Assembly: GCA_003210095.1 (NCBI GenBank)
Contig: QCNP01000001.1
Coordinates: forward strand, 542,001-606,000
Length of the DNA stretch: 64,000 nucleotides
Direction of reading: 5' to 3'
Source of the DNA: Pelagibacteraceae bacterium AG-426-E17
GTDB taxonomy: Bacteria > Pseudomonadota > Alphaproteobacteria > Pelagibacterales > Pelagibacteraceae
The notes under the pieces are model-generated. The model worked only from the letters and a program-made list of their open reading frames with translations, did not search any database and had not been told where the DNA came from. How positions within the stretch are numbered: the stretch's first letter is position 1; each line of letters begins with the position of its first letter. This document shows, piece after piece, positions 57,559-64,000 of this stretch. The translations under genes and the position numbers were made by a program.

Positions 57559-58569
57559 ATGTTATTTTTATTTCTATTTTATTCTCTTCTTATCTTTGTA
57601 ATTTCTATTTATTTAAAAAAAAACAACTATTATTCAAATTTTACAGGTGATAATCATCAAATATTTACAAATGATAAAAATATTCCATTGATTGGCGGCA
57701 TTGCTCTGATTATTCCAGCACTATTAGTAAATCCAAATAATTATTTCTTAAATCTATTTTTAATTTTAATATTTTCTATTGGTTTTTTTTCTGATATAAA
57801 AGTTTTAATTTCCCCAAAGCTAAGGTTTTTATTTCAATTAATTATAATTATCTTCAGCATATACATTCTCAAATTAGAAATATCTTCCTCAAGACTTATA
57901 TTTTTTGATAATCTTTTAGAAAGTTCTAGTTTTAACTTATTATTTACAGCATTTTGTTTATTAATTTTAATTAATGGCTCGAATTTTATGGATGGTTTAA
58001 ATTCATTGTTAGTAACTTATATGAGTATAGTAATTTATACACTGATAAAATTAAATTTTATTCCCGAAATAATAAACTATCAAAATAATCTCAATTATTT
58101 CCTGTTATTTCTAATAATACTAATGCTTTTAAATTTTAAAAATTTATTAATGTTAGGAGATGCAGGTGCTTATATATTAAGTTTTTTTACAGGATATTTG
58201 ATTATAAAAAGTCATAATTTTAACATGTATGTATCACCTTATTTTTTTATCACTTTAATATGGTATCCATGTTTTGAAAATCTTTTTTCTATAATAAGAA
58301 AATTATCCTTAAGTTACTCACCATTAACTCCCGATAATAATCATTTGCATCAATTATTTTTTAATTTGGTCAATACAAAAATATTTAAAAATAAAATTGT
58401 TTCAAATAATTTAAGCAGTGCAATTATTAATTCATTTAATTTTATTATTTTATATATTGCGGCAATTAATCCTTACAATACGATTTATCAGATAAAATTA
58501 ATTTCCTTTTCCATTGCATGTTATATTTTAGCTTTCTTTTTGTTGAAAAATAAAATTAACAAATTTTAG
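57559..58569 (+). CDS. WecA/MraY-like undecaprenyl-phosphate sugar-1-phosphate transferase
   Basis: A 336-residue integral membrane protein with about ten helices of the MraY/WecA family. Diagnostic: NGSNFMDGLNSL (the NxxNxxDGLDGL motif), MLGDAGAYIL and PDNNHLHQLFFN (HxH-type motif). Such enzymes move a sugar phosphate onto undecaprenyl phosphate, starting O-antigen or capsule units. The sugar (GlcNAc, fucosamine or other) cannot be told. It begins one base after the GT2 gene, so the two are one operon. Confidence 0.9.
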   Translation: MLFLFLFYSLLIFVISIYLKKNNYYSNFTGDNHQIFTNDKNIPLIGGIALIIPALLVNPNNYFLNLFLILIFSIGFFSDIKVLISPKLRFLFQLIIIIFSIYILKLEISSSRLIFFDNLLESSSFNLLFTAFCLLILINGSNFMDGLNSLLVTYMSIVIYTLIKLNFIPEIINYQNNLNYFLLFLIILMLLNFKNLLMLGDAGAYILSFFTGYLIIKSHNFNMYVSPYFFITLIWYPCFENLFSIIRKLSLSYSPLTPDNNHLHQLFFNLVNTKIFKNKIVSNNLSSAIINSFNFIILYIAAINPYNTIYQIKLISFSIACYILAFFLLKNKINKF

Positions 58570-58624
58570 ATCATTTTTTAACTTTTTAGAGTATTAATTA
58601 AGAAATGTTACTAAATAATATAAA

Positions 58625-58687
58625 ATGACAGACAATATATTTATAAAAAAGTTGTGTCATTTTGATAATTTTAAAAATAAAGAATGA
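58625..58687 (+). CDS. Possible 20-codon leader ORF overlapping the next start
   Basis: ATG at 58625 opens a 20-residue frame (MTDNIFIKKLCHFDNFKNKE) whose TGA overlaps the ATG of the large membrane protein gene (ATGA at 58684). It sits in a 114-base gap with no other feature. It could be a leader that couples translation to the next gene, a remnant of a gene, or chance. No ribosome-binding sequence is visible. Confidence 0.25.
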   Translation: MTDNIFIKKLCHFDNFKNKE

Positions 58688-60369
58688 ACTTTGACCTATT
58701 AATTTTTCTATTTTTTTACATATCTTCAATAATCTCAATTCTTGGCTATGGACTTATATTTCAAAAAATTATTAATATCCCAAAGAACAATTTTTGCTTA
58801 GGTTATTCTGGTCTAATAGGTATATTTTTTTTGACCATAATTTCTTATACCTCAAATATTATTTTGCCACATAGTTTAATACATAATTCGATTATTTTTA
58901 TTATAGGTTTTTTGATATTTATTTATTTTTATTTTAAAAATTATATTTCAAAAAAAGATATTAAAGTATTTGCTTTAATATTTTTATTTTTATTTTTATC
59001 ATTTCTAGTATTTAAAGCTCATGATGATTTTCCTTACTATCATTTTCCTTATACTTACTATCTTACTGAAAACTCATCGTATTTAGGAATTGGTAATTTT
59101 AATCATGGCTTTAGGACACCATCCTCTTTATTTTATTTTAACTCTTTATTTTATTTGCCAGTAATTAATTATAATTTATTTCATATTGGTTCATTAGTAT
59201 ATTTCGGTTTTAGTATTTATTTATTAGTTAATAAAATCTTAAATGGTTTAAAAAATAATCAAATTGATTATTTGTATTACTATAATTTATTAGCTTTAAT
59301 ATTTATAGTAGTTTTTTTCTATAGACTTGCTGAGCATGGCACTGATAGGTCAGCTTTAATTTTGGTGTTTATTATCATTAGTGAGACTTTGCGAATTTTT
59401 AACAAAGTAAAGATATCTAATTATGATGTTTCGATTATATCTGTCCTTTATGCTTTGATAATTTCACTTAAGGCTTTCTATTTTTTATATATAATAATGT
59501 TAATACCTTTAATATTTTTTATTTATTCTAAATTAAATATTGCAAAAGTTTTTAAAATGTTTTCGAAAAATAAAAGTGTTTATTTTTCAATTTTTCTTTT
59601 ATTTTTAGTTTTATTTAATAATTTTTTAAATACTGGATGTTTAATATATCCTCTTGAATTAAGCTGTTACACAAGTTTTGAGTGGTCCATTCAAAAAAAT
59701 GAAATTAATAGAATGATCCTTCACTATGAAAATTGGTCAAAAGCGGGCATGACACCAAACTTCACAGTTCCAAATCCAGAAATTTATGTAAAAAATTTAA
59801 ATTGGGTTTCTAATTGGTTTGAGACATATTTTTTATTTAAAGTATCTGATTTTATTCTTGGAATTACATTTTTAATTTTTGTTGCTGCAATTATTTTTCA
59901 TTCAAAACAAAAAAAAAAATATAAATGGCCAAAAGAAATTTATTTATTATATTTTATAATTATAATTTTGATATTGGAGTGGTTTTTAAATCATCCAGCT
60001 CTTAGGTACGGAGGATATTCCATTATTGCAATTTCAGTAATTTTACCTTTCTCGTTTTACCTAAATAAAAATAAACTTAATTTAAAAAATTTAAGAAAAA
60101 AAACTATAATAATTTTGTTAATTACTATCAGCATTTTTAGTTATAGAAATATTGATAGGCTTTATAAAGAAAACAAAAAATATGAATATAATGTTTTTAA
60201 AAGACCCTATTACGAACTCAACAATGTACATTTTAGAGTAGATAAGGAATTAGATAACTTAATAACAAATTACATAAATTGTTTAGAAAATAATAAAAAT
60301 TGTAATTTCTCTGAAAATTACAAAGTCAAGAAAACATTTGGTAAATATATTTTTGTGAGAAAGAAATGA
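58684..60369 (+). CDS. Large multi-pass membrane protein of the polysaccharide region
   Basis: A 561-residue protein with about 12 hydrophobic segments and a C-terminal soluble tail (about residues 500-561). A conserved-looking block HDDFPYYHFPYTYYL...GIGNFNHGFRTPSSLFYFNSLFYLP follows the fourth helix; its paired acidic residues after a helix recall GT-C glycosyltransferases or O-antigen polymerases. I do not recognise a named family with certainty. It overlaps the FkbM methyltransferase gene by 4 bases (ATGA), so it belongs to the same operon. Cell surface glycan assembly is inferred from context. Confidence 0.75.
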   Translation: MNFDLLIFLFFYISSIISILGYGLIFQKIINIPKNNFCLGYSGLIGIFFLTIISYTSNIILPHSLIHNSIIFIIGFLIFIYFYFKNYISKKDIKVFALIFLFLFLSFLVFKAHDDFPYYHFPYTYYLTENSSYLGIGNFNHGFRTPSSLFYFNSLFYLPVINYNLFHIGSLVYFGFSIYLLVNKILNGLKNNQIDYLYYYNLLALIFIVVFFYRLAEHGTDRSALILVFIIISETLRIFNKVKISNYDVSIISVLYALIISLKAFYFLYIIMLIPLIFFIYSKLNIAKVFKMFSKNKSVYFSIFLLFLVLFNNFLNTGCLIYPLELSCYTSFEWSIQKNEINRMILHYENWSKAGMTPNFTVPNPEIYVKNLNWVSNWFETYFLFKVSDFILGITFLIFVAAIIFHSKQKKKYKWPKEIYLLYFIIIILILEWFLNHPALRYGGYSIIAISVILPFSFYLNKNKLNLKNLRKKTIIILLITISIFSYRNIDRLYKENKKYEYNVFKRPYYELNNVHFRVDKELDNLITNYINCLENNKNCNFSENYKVKKTFGKYIFVRKK

Positions 60370-61091
60370 TAAAATATATTATATTACTAATTCTTAGTTT
60401 ATTTGATTACTTTCATAAAAGAAAAATATTCATCTTTTTGATAAAAAGAAATTTCACAAAATTTAAAACCATGTTTGATATTGGAGCGCATAAGGGAGAG
60501 TCCATAAAATCATTTACCAAGTTTTTTAAAATTGAAAAAATTTACTCTTTTGAGGCTAGTCCGCTTTCTTATAATATATTAAAAAAAACTTTGCCAAATA
60601 TAACATCTAACCAAAAAGGAACAGATATTCGTATTGAAAATCTTGCAATTGGCTCTGAAATTAAAAAAATTCAGATGAAACATCTAAAAGAAAGTTCTTC
60701 CTCGACTATTAAGGATATTAATTCTAATTCTAAATATTTTAAAAAAAAAAAATTTTTATTTGGTTTTAATGCAAAAAATTTTTATCAAAATATTACTGTT
60801 GATCAAACTACTATAGACAAATATGTAAAAAGTAGAAAAATAGAACAAATAGATTTTCTTAAAATAGATACAGAAGGTTATGAATATGAGATTTTAAAGG
60901 GTGCCTCAGAGAACCTAAAAAATATAAAAATAATATTGTTTGAACACCATTACGATGACATGATTGAAAAAGGGTATAAATTTTCTGATATTAATAACAT
61001 ACTTTTAAAAAATAACTTTAAACAAATATTTAAAATAAAGATGCCATTTAGAAAAACGTTTGAGTACATATATTTGAATAAGAGTTATTGA
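60366..61091 (+). CDS. FkbM family methyltransferase
   Basis: A 241-residue SAM-dependent methyltransferase with a hydrophobic N-terminal stretch. The SAM-binding motif is FDIGAHKGESIKSFTKFF, followed by IYSFEASPLSYNIL and the characteristic FLKIDTEGYEYEILKGA. FkbM-type enzymes O-methylate sugars or polyketides; next to gmd and fcl a methylated deoxysugar is plausible. Coupled to the upstream membrane protein by an ATGA overlap. Confidence 0.88.
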   Translation: MIKYIILLILSLFDYFHKRKIFIFLIKRNFTKFKTMFDIGAHKGESIKSFTKFFKIEKIYSFEASPLSYNILKKTLPNITSNQKGTDIRIENLAIGSEIKKIQMKHLKESSSSTIKDINSNSKYFKKKKFLFGFNAKNFYQNITVDQTTIDKYVKSRKIEQIDFLKIDTEGYEYEILKGASENLKNIKIILFEHHYDDMIEKGYKFSDINNILLKNNFKQIFKIKMPFRKTFEYIYLNKSY

Positions 61092-61100
61092 ACTTTTTAA

Positions 61101-61130
61101 ATGATTAAATATATTAGAAATTACTTGTGA
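61101..61130 (+). CDS. Possible 9-codon leader ORF overlapping gmd
   Basis: ATG at 61101 opens MIKYIRNYL, whose TGA (61128-61130) overlaps the GTG start of gmd (61127-61129) as GTGA. It fills most of the 35-base gap after the FkbM gene. Translational coupling to the GTG start is possible; chance occurrence in such AT-rich DNA is also plausible. Confidence 0.2.
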   Translation: MIKYIRNYL

Positions 61131-62170
61131 AAAAAAAAGCTCTAATTTTTGGAATTACAGGTCAAGATGGATCATATCTTGCCGAATTTTTATTAAAAAA
61201 AGGGTATGAGGTTCACGGTGTAAAAAGACGATCATCGTCAATTAATACAAGCAGACTAGATCATATTTATCAACATCCACATGAAAAGAGAAGAAATTTT
61301 TTTTTACATTATGGTGATATTACTGACTCTACATCTGTCTCTAAAATTATAGAAATTATTAAACCTCGTGAAATTTACAACCTAGCCGCGCAATCACATG
61401 TTGCCGTATCTTTTGAAGTTCCAGAGTACACTGCAAATGCGGATGCACTGGGTGCGTTAAGAATATTAGAAGCTATAAAATTTCATAAACTTGAAAAAAA
61501 AACAAAATTTTATCAAGCTGGAACATCTGAAATGTATGGAAAAGTAAAAGAAATTCCTCAAAACGAGAATACCAATTTTTATCCACAGAGCCCTTATGGT
61601 GTTGCAAAACTTTATGCACATTGGATTACAAAAAATTACAGAGAGGCTTATAAAATTTTTGGATCTAATGGTATTCTTTTCAATCATGAAAGTCCAAGAA
61701 GAGGAGAAACATTTGTTACAAAAAAAATAATTAGAGCTTTGATAAGAATTAAAATGGGAAAACAAAAAATACTTTATTTAGGTAATCTTGATGCAAAAAG
61801 AGACTGGGGTCATGCAAGAGATTATGTAATTGCTATGTGGAAAATATTACAACTAAAACAGCCTGATGATTTCGTAATTGCCACTGGTAGGCAATATAGC
61901 ATACGTCAATTTATAGGTTTTGTTTCGAAGAAACTTAATATGAAGATTATATGGAAAGGTAAAGGTCTAAAAGAAAAAGGTTATGATTCTGTAAGTAAAA
62001 GAAATATCATATCTATTGATAAAAATTATATTAGACCTCTAGATGTAAATACTTTACTAGGAAACGCTTCAAAAGCACGAAAAAAATTATCTTGGAAACC
62101 TAAAATCAATATACATCAATTAATTGATGAAATGATTTCAGACGAAGTAAAAATTTTAGACAATGAGTAA
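61127..62170 (+). CDS. gmd: GDP-mannose 4,6-dehydratase
   Basis: A 347-residue extended SDR enzyme with a GTG start. NAD(P)-binding GITGQDGSYLAEFLLKKGYEVHGVKRRSSSINTSRLDHIY is diagnostic. The catalytic Ser/Thr-Glu and Tyr-Lys are in AGTSEMYGKV and YGVAKLYAHW, and HESPRRGETFVTKKI and RDWGHARDYV follow. It makes GDP-4-keto-6-deoxymannose, precursor of GDP-L-fucose and related deoxysugars. Overlaps fcl by 8 bases. The gene pair commits the cluster to a fucose-type sugar. Confidence 0.97.
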   Translation: MKKKALIFGITGQDGSYLAEFLLKKGYEVHGVKRRSSSINTSRLDHIYQHPHEKRRNFFLHYGDITDSTSVSKIIEIIKPREIYNLAAQSHVAVSFEVPEYTANADALGALRILEAIKFHKLEKKTKFYQAGTSEMYGKVKEIPQNENTNFYPQSPYGVAKLYAHWITKNYREAYKIFGSNGILFNHESPRRGETFVTKKIIRALIRIKMGKQKILYLGNLDAKRDWGHARDYVIAMWKILQLKQPDDFVIATGRQYSIRQFIGFVSKKLNMKIIWKGKGLKEKGYDSVSKRNIISIDKNYIRPLDVNTLLGNASKARKKLSWKPKINIHQLIDEMISDEVKILDNE

Positions 62171-63089
62171 TAAAAAAAAAATTTTTTTAGCTGGACATAG
62201 AGGAATGGTTGGATCAGCAATATATAAAAAATTAAAAATAAATGGTTATAATAATATATTGGTTAGATCTAAAAGTGAGCTTAATTTGTTAGATCAAAAT
62301 AAGACATTCAGATTTTTGAAAAAAAATAAACCTCATTTTGTAATTTTGGCTGCTGCAAGAGTAGGCGGTATAAAAGCAAATTTAAAAAACAAAGATAAAT
62401 TTATTTACGAAAATTTGCAGATACAAAATAATATAATTCATGGAAGTTATTTAGCGGGTGTTAAAAATTTATTTTTACTTGGATCAAGCTGTATTTATCC
62501 GAAATATTGCAACCAACCGATGAAAGAAAAGTATCTTCTTACTGGACCTTTAGAAGAAACAAATGATGCATACTCAATTGCAAAAATAGCTGGGTTGAAA
62601 ATGTGCGAGTATTATAGCAAGATTTATAATTTAAACTTTAAAAGTATCATGCCACCGAACTTATATGGACCAAATGATAATTTTGACTTGGAAACGTCAC
62701 ATTTTTATCCTGCTTTAATAAAAAGAATTTATTTATGTAAATTAAATAATAGGAAAAAGCTTATTATTTGGGGAACTGGAAAAGCCAAGAGAGAATTAAT
62801 GTTTGTAGAGGATTTCGCAGATGCAATTATATTTTTTATGAAAAAAAAAATTAAACAACCTTTTTTAAATATCGGCACAGGGAAAGAAAATTCAATTTTA
62901 TGGTACGCAAAATATTTAATGAAGAAAATGAAAGTAAAATTAAAAATTAAATTTGATAAAACTAAACCTGATGGAATGCCTCGTAAATGTTTAGATATAT
63001 CAATTGCTAAAACTTATGGCTGGAAACCAATTAACAATTTAGATAAAGGATTTCAAATTACCTTTAATTATTTTACAAAAAAGATCTGA
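62163..63089 (+). CDS. fcl: GDP-L-fucose synthase
   Basis: A 308-residue epimerase/reductase (Fcl/WcaG) converting GDP-4-keto-6-deoxymannose to GDP-L-fucose. NADP-binding FLAGHRGMVGSAI; catalytic Ser and Tyr-Lys in LGSSCIYPKYCNQPM and AYSIAKIAGLKMCEYY; the conserved substrate region is MPPNLYGPNDNFD. Full length. It follows gmd with an 8-base overlap, the usual gmd-fcl pairing. Its 3' end overlaps the convergent membrane protein gene by 17 bases. Confidence 0.96.
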   Translation: MSNKKKIFLAGHRGMVGSAIYKKLKINGYNNILVRSKSELNLLDQNKTFRFLKKNKPHFVILAAARVGGIKANLKNKDKFIYENLQIQNNIIHGSYLAGVKNLFLLGSSCIYPKYCNQPMKEKYLLTGPLEETNDAYSIAKIAGLKMCEYYSKIYNLNFKSIMPPNLYGPNDNFDLETSHFYPALIKRIYLCKLNNRKKLIIWGTGKAKRELMFVEDFADAIIFFMKKKIKQPFLNIGTGKENSILWYAKYLMKKMKVKLKIKFDKTKPDGMPRKCLDISIAKTYGWKPINNLDKGFQITFNYFTKKI

Positions 63090-64000
63090 GTAAATTTATA
63101 AATAAAAATAATAAATAAAACGCATATAAATTAAACACTATTTTTTTATTTAAAATTTTTTTGAAATTAAAGTTGTATTCAAAAACTGTAAAGAATAAAA
63201 TTATCAATAGAGGATCATAATACTTATGGTAAATTGTTAGCTGAGGATTAGACAATATCAAAATCATCAATAATAATAAATTATTCAAATTTAATTTAAA
63301 AAAGAAGCCAATATATAAAAAAGATAAAAATGAGATAATTAAAAAAAAATAGTTGTTATTAAAAAAAAAATACGAAAATTTAAAAAATATACCTCCTCCT
63401 GAATAATTAATAGAATAATTAAAAAAAAAGGAGAGTATAAAAAAAATTGCAGAAAGAATAACAAATTTATTTACGACTATTAAATTTTTGCAAACTGCTA
63501 TAACTGATTTGTTTAACAGAATTGGAATCGAGTAAAATAAGATTAAACTAGATATTATTAAAATTTTATTAGCGGGATTAATCCTGTTAATAATATTAAT
63601 ATCAGGTACAGCAGTTATTTTGAGAAAATTTACATCTAATATAAATAAGTAATATATCATCGGTATAGACAAACTTAAATTTATAAAAAGTATTTTGTAA
63701 GTTTCTTTTGAAAAAGAATAATGTCTAAAAAAAGTGTAAAAAAAATATAGAAAAAATATTGAAAAATTTGGACTTATGTATGAAGCTAATATTAAAAATA
63801 AAGTATTATAAATTGCATATTTAAATTTATGTTTTTTATTGAATTCTAAAAAAAAAAATAAACTTAAAAGAAAAAATAAAAAACCTAAGAGTCTGCTATC
63901 TGGCCAAATTGATATTGATCTTATTGTAGGAGAGAGAAAAAAAGTAGCTGAAATAAAAAAAAAAATATAATTATATTTTTTTCCATATTTAGATATCAAA
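63073..64000 (-). CDS. Multi-pass membrane protein, 5' end outside the window
   Basis: The frame is open to the window edge, so about 308 C-terminal residues are visible and the TTG at 63999 is probably internal. There are about eight hydrophobic segments, very rich in Phe, Ile, Leu and Asn, and charged residues are sparse. The visible start includes FFLSPTIRSISIWPDSRLLGFLFFLLSLFFF, a pattern of Pro-Asp and Arg after a helix seen in some GT-C-type glycosyltransferases. No family can be assigned with confidence. The first minus-strand gene in the polysaccharide region, it is probably part of another transcript of the same island. Confidence 0.65.
   Translation of the reverse strand, partial: LISKYGKKYNYIFFFISATFFLSPTIRSISIWPDSRLLGFLFFLLSLFFFLEFNKKHKFKYAIYNTLFLILASYISPNFSIFFLYFFYTFFRHYSFSKETYKILFINLSLSIPMIYYLFILDVNFLKITAVPDINIINRINPANKILIISSLILFYSIPILLNKSVIAVCKNLIVVNKFVILSAIFFILSFFFNYSINYSGGGIFFKFSYFFFNNNYFFLIISFLSFLYIGFFFKLNLNNLLLLMILILSNPQLTIYHKYYDPLLIILFFTVFEYNFNFKKILNKKIVFNLYAFYLLFLFINLLRSFL

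Overview
The window looks like part of a streamlined, very AT-rich alphaproteobacterial chromosome, most probably from the marine SAR11/Pelagibacterales group. This is inferred from gene content, gene order and style; there is no rRNA here to test it. Supporting points: about 70 genes packed with overlaps or gaps of a few bases, frequent TTG/GTG starts and hardly any Shine-Dalgarno sequences. Typical alphaproteobacterial neighbourhoods are present: ctaG-coxC-surf1, ispH-thrB-rnhA, mutY/dciA-dsbA-smc, split b/b' ATP synthase subunits, petABC, a CcrM-type methylase, and MarR-response regulator-kinase next to ilvE. There is also a retinal-producing carotenoid set (crtI, crtB, crtY, blh) as in proteorhodopsin-bearing plankton. 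No gene-free stretch exceeds 300 bases; the longest is about 125 bases (52498-52622).

Layout. 1-3719 (+): end of a cytochrome c oxidase cluster, threonine synthase and a peroxiredoxin gene with a poly-A frameshift. 3714-16129 (-): one uninterrupted gene string: dciA, dsbA-like, smc, ATP synthase F0 (atpI, B, E, F', F), crtI-crtB-crtY-blh, ispH, thrB, rnhA. 16128-18253 (+): mutY and an FAD monooxygenase. 18244-20676 (-): ccrM with a GANTC-containing promoter, rnhB, uracil-DNA glycosylase. 20691-24583 (+): TPR protein, ispE (frameshifted), tRNA-Gln and the CCA-adding enzyme. 24580-26356 (-): greA, hemF, trmL. 26427-28991 (+): petABC (bc1 complex). 28968-34959 (-): ychF, pth, rplY, prs, pgeF, midA-like, lgt. 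35000-35236 (+): ubiK-like. 35214-37615 (-): histidine kinase, response regulator and MarR regulator. 37678-38562 (+): ilvE. 38563-44296 (-): pgsA, uvrC, folB, SDR reductase, uvrB. 44333-45532 (+): aspartate aminotransferase. 45529-46476 (-): trxB. 46498-48097 (+): ELM1-like protein and a 2OG-Fe(II) oxygenase-like protein. 48102-52497 (-): carB, carA. 52623-56794 (+): yqeY, dnaG, rpoD. 56814-64000: a surface polysaccharide region (glycosyltransferases, FkbM methyltransferase, gmd, fcl, large membrane proteins) that looks like the edge of a variable island.

How it fits together. Much of the window serves energy conversion: cytochrome oxidase assembly, the bc1 complex, the F0 motor, and the retinal pathway that would supply a light-driven proton pump. 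Isoprenoid supply (ispE, ispH) feeds the carotenoid genes; crtE and the opsin itself are not in the window. DNA maintenance is the second theme (mutY, udg, uvrB, uvrC, rnhA, rnhB, smc, dciA, dnaG, ccrM). No mobile elements, CRISPR arrays, rRNA genes or riboswitches were recognised. The most notable signals are the ccrM promoter carrying two GANTC sites, an SMC that appears to lack a hinge, the 3-base tRNA-Gln/cca junction, the F0-retinal gene junction, and two single-base frameshifts at A runs.
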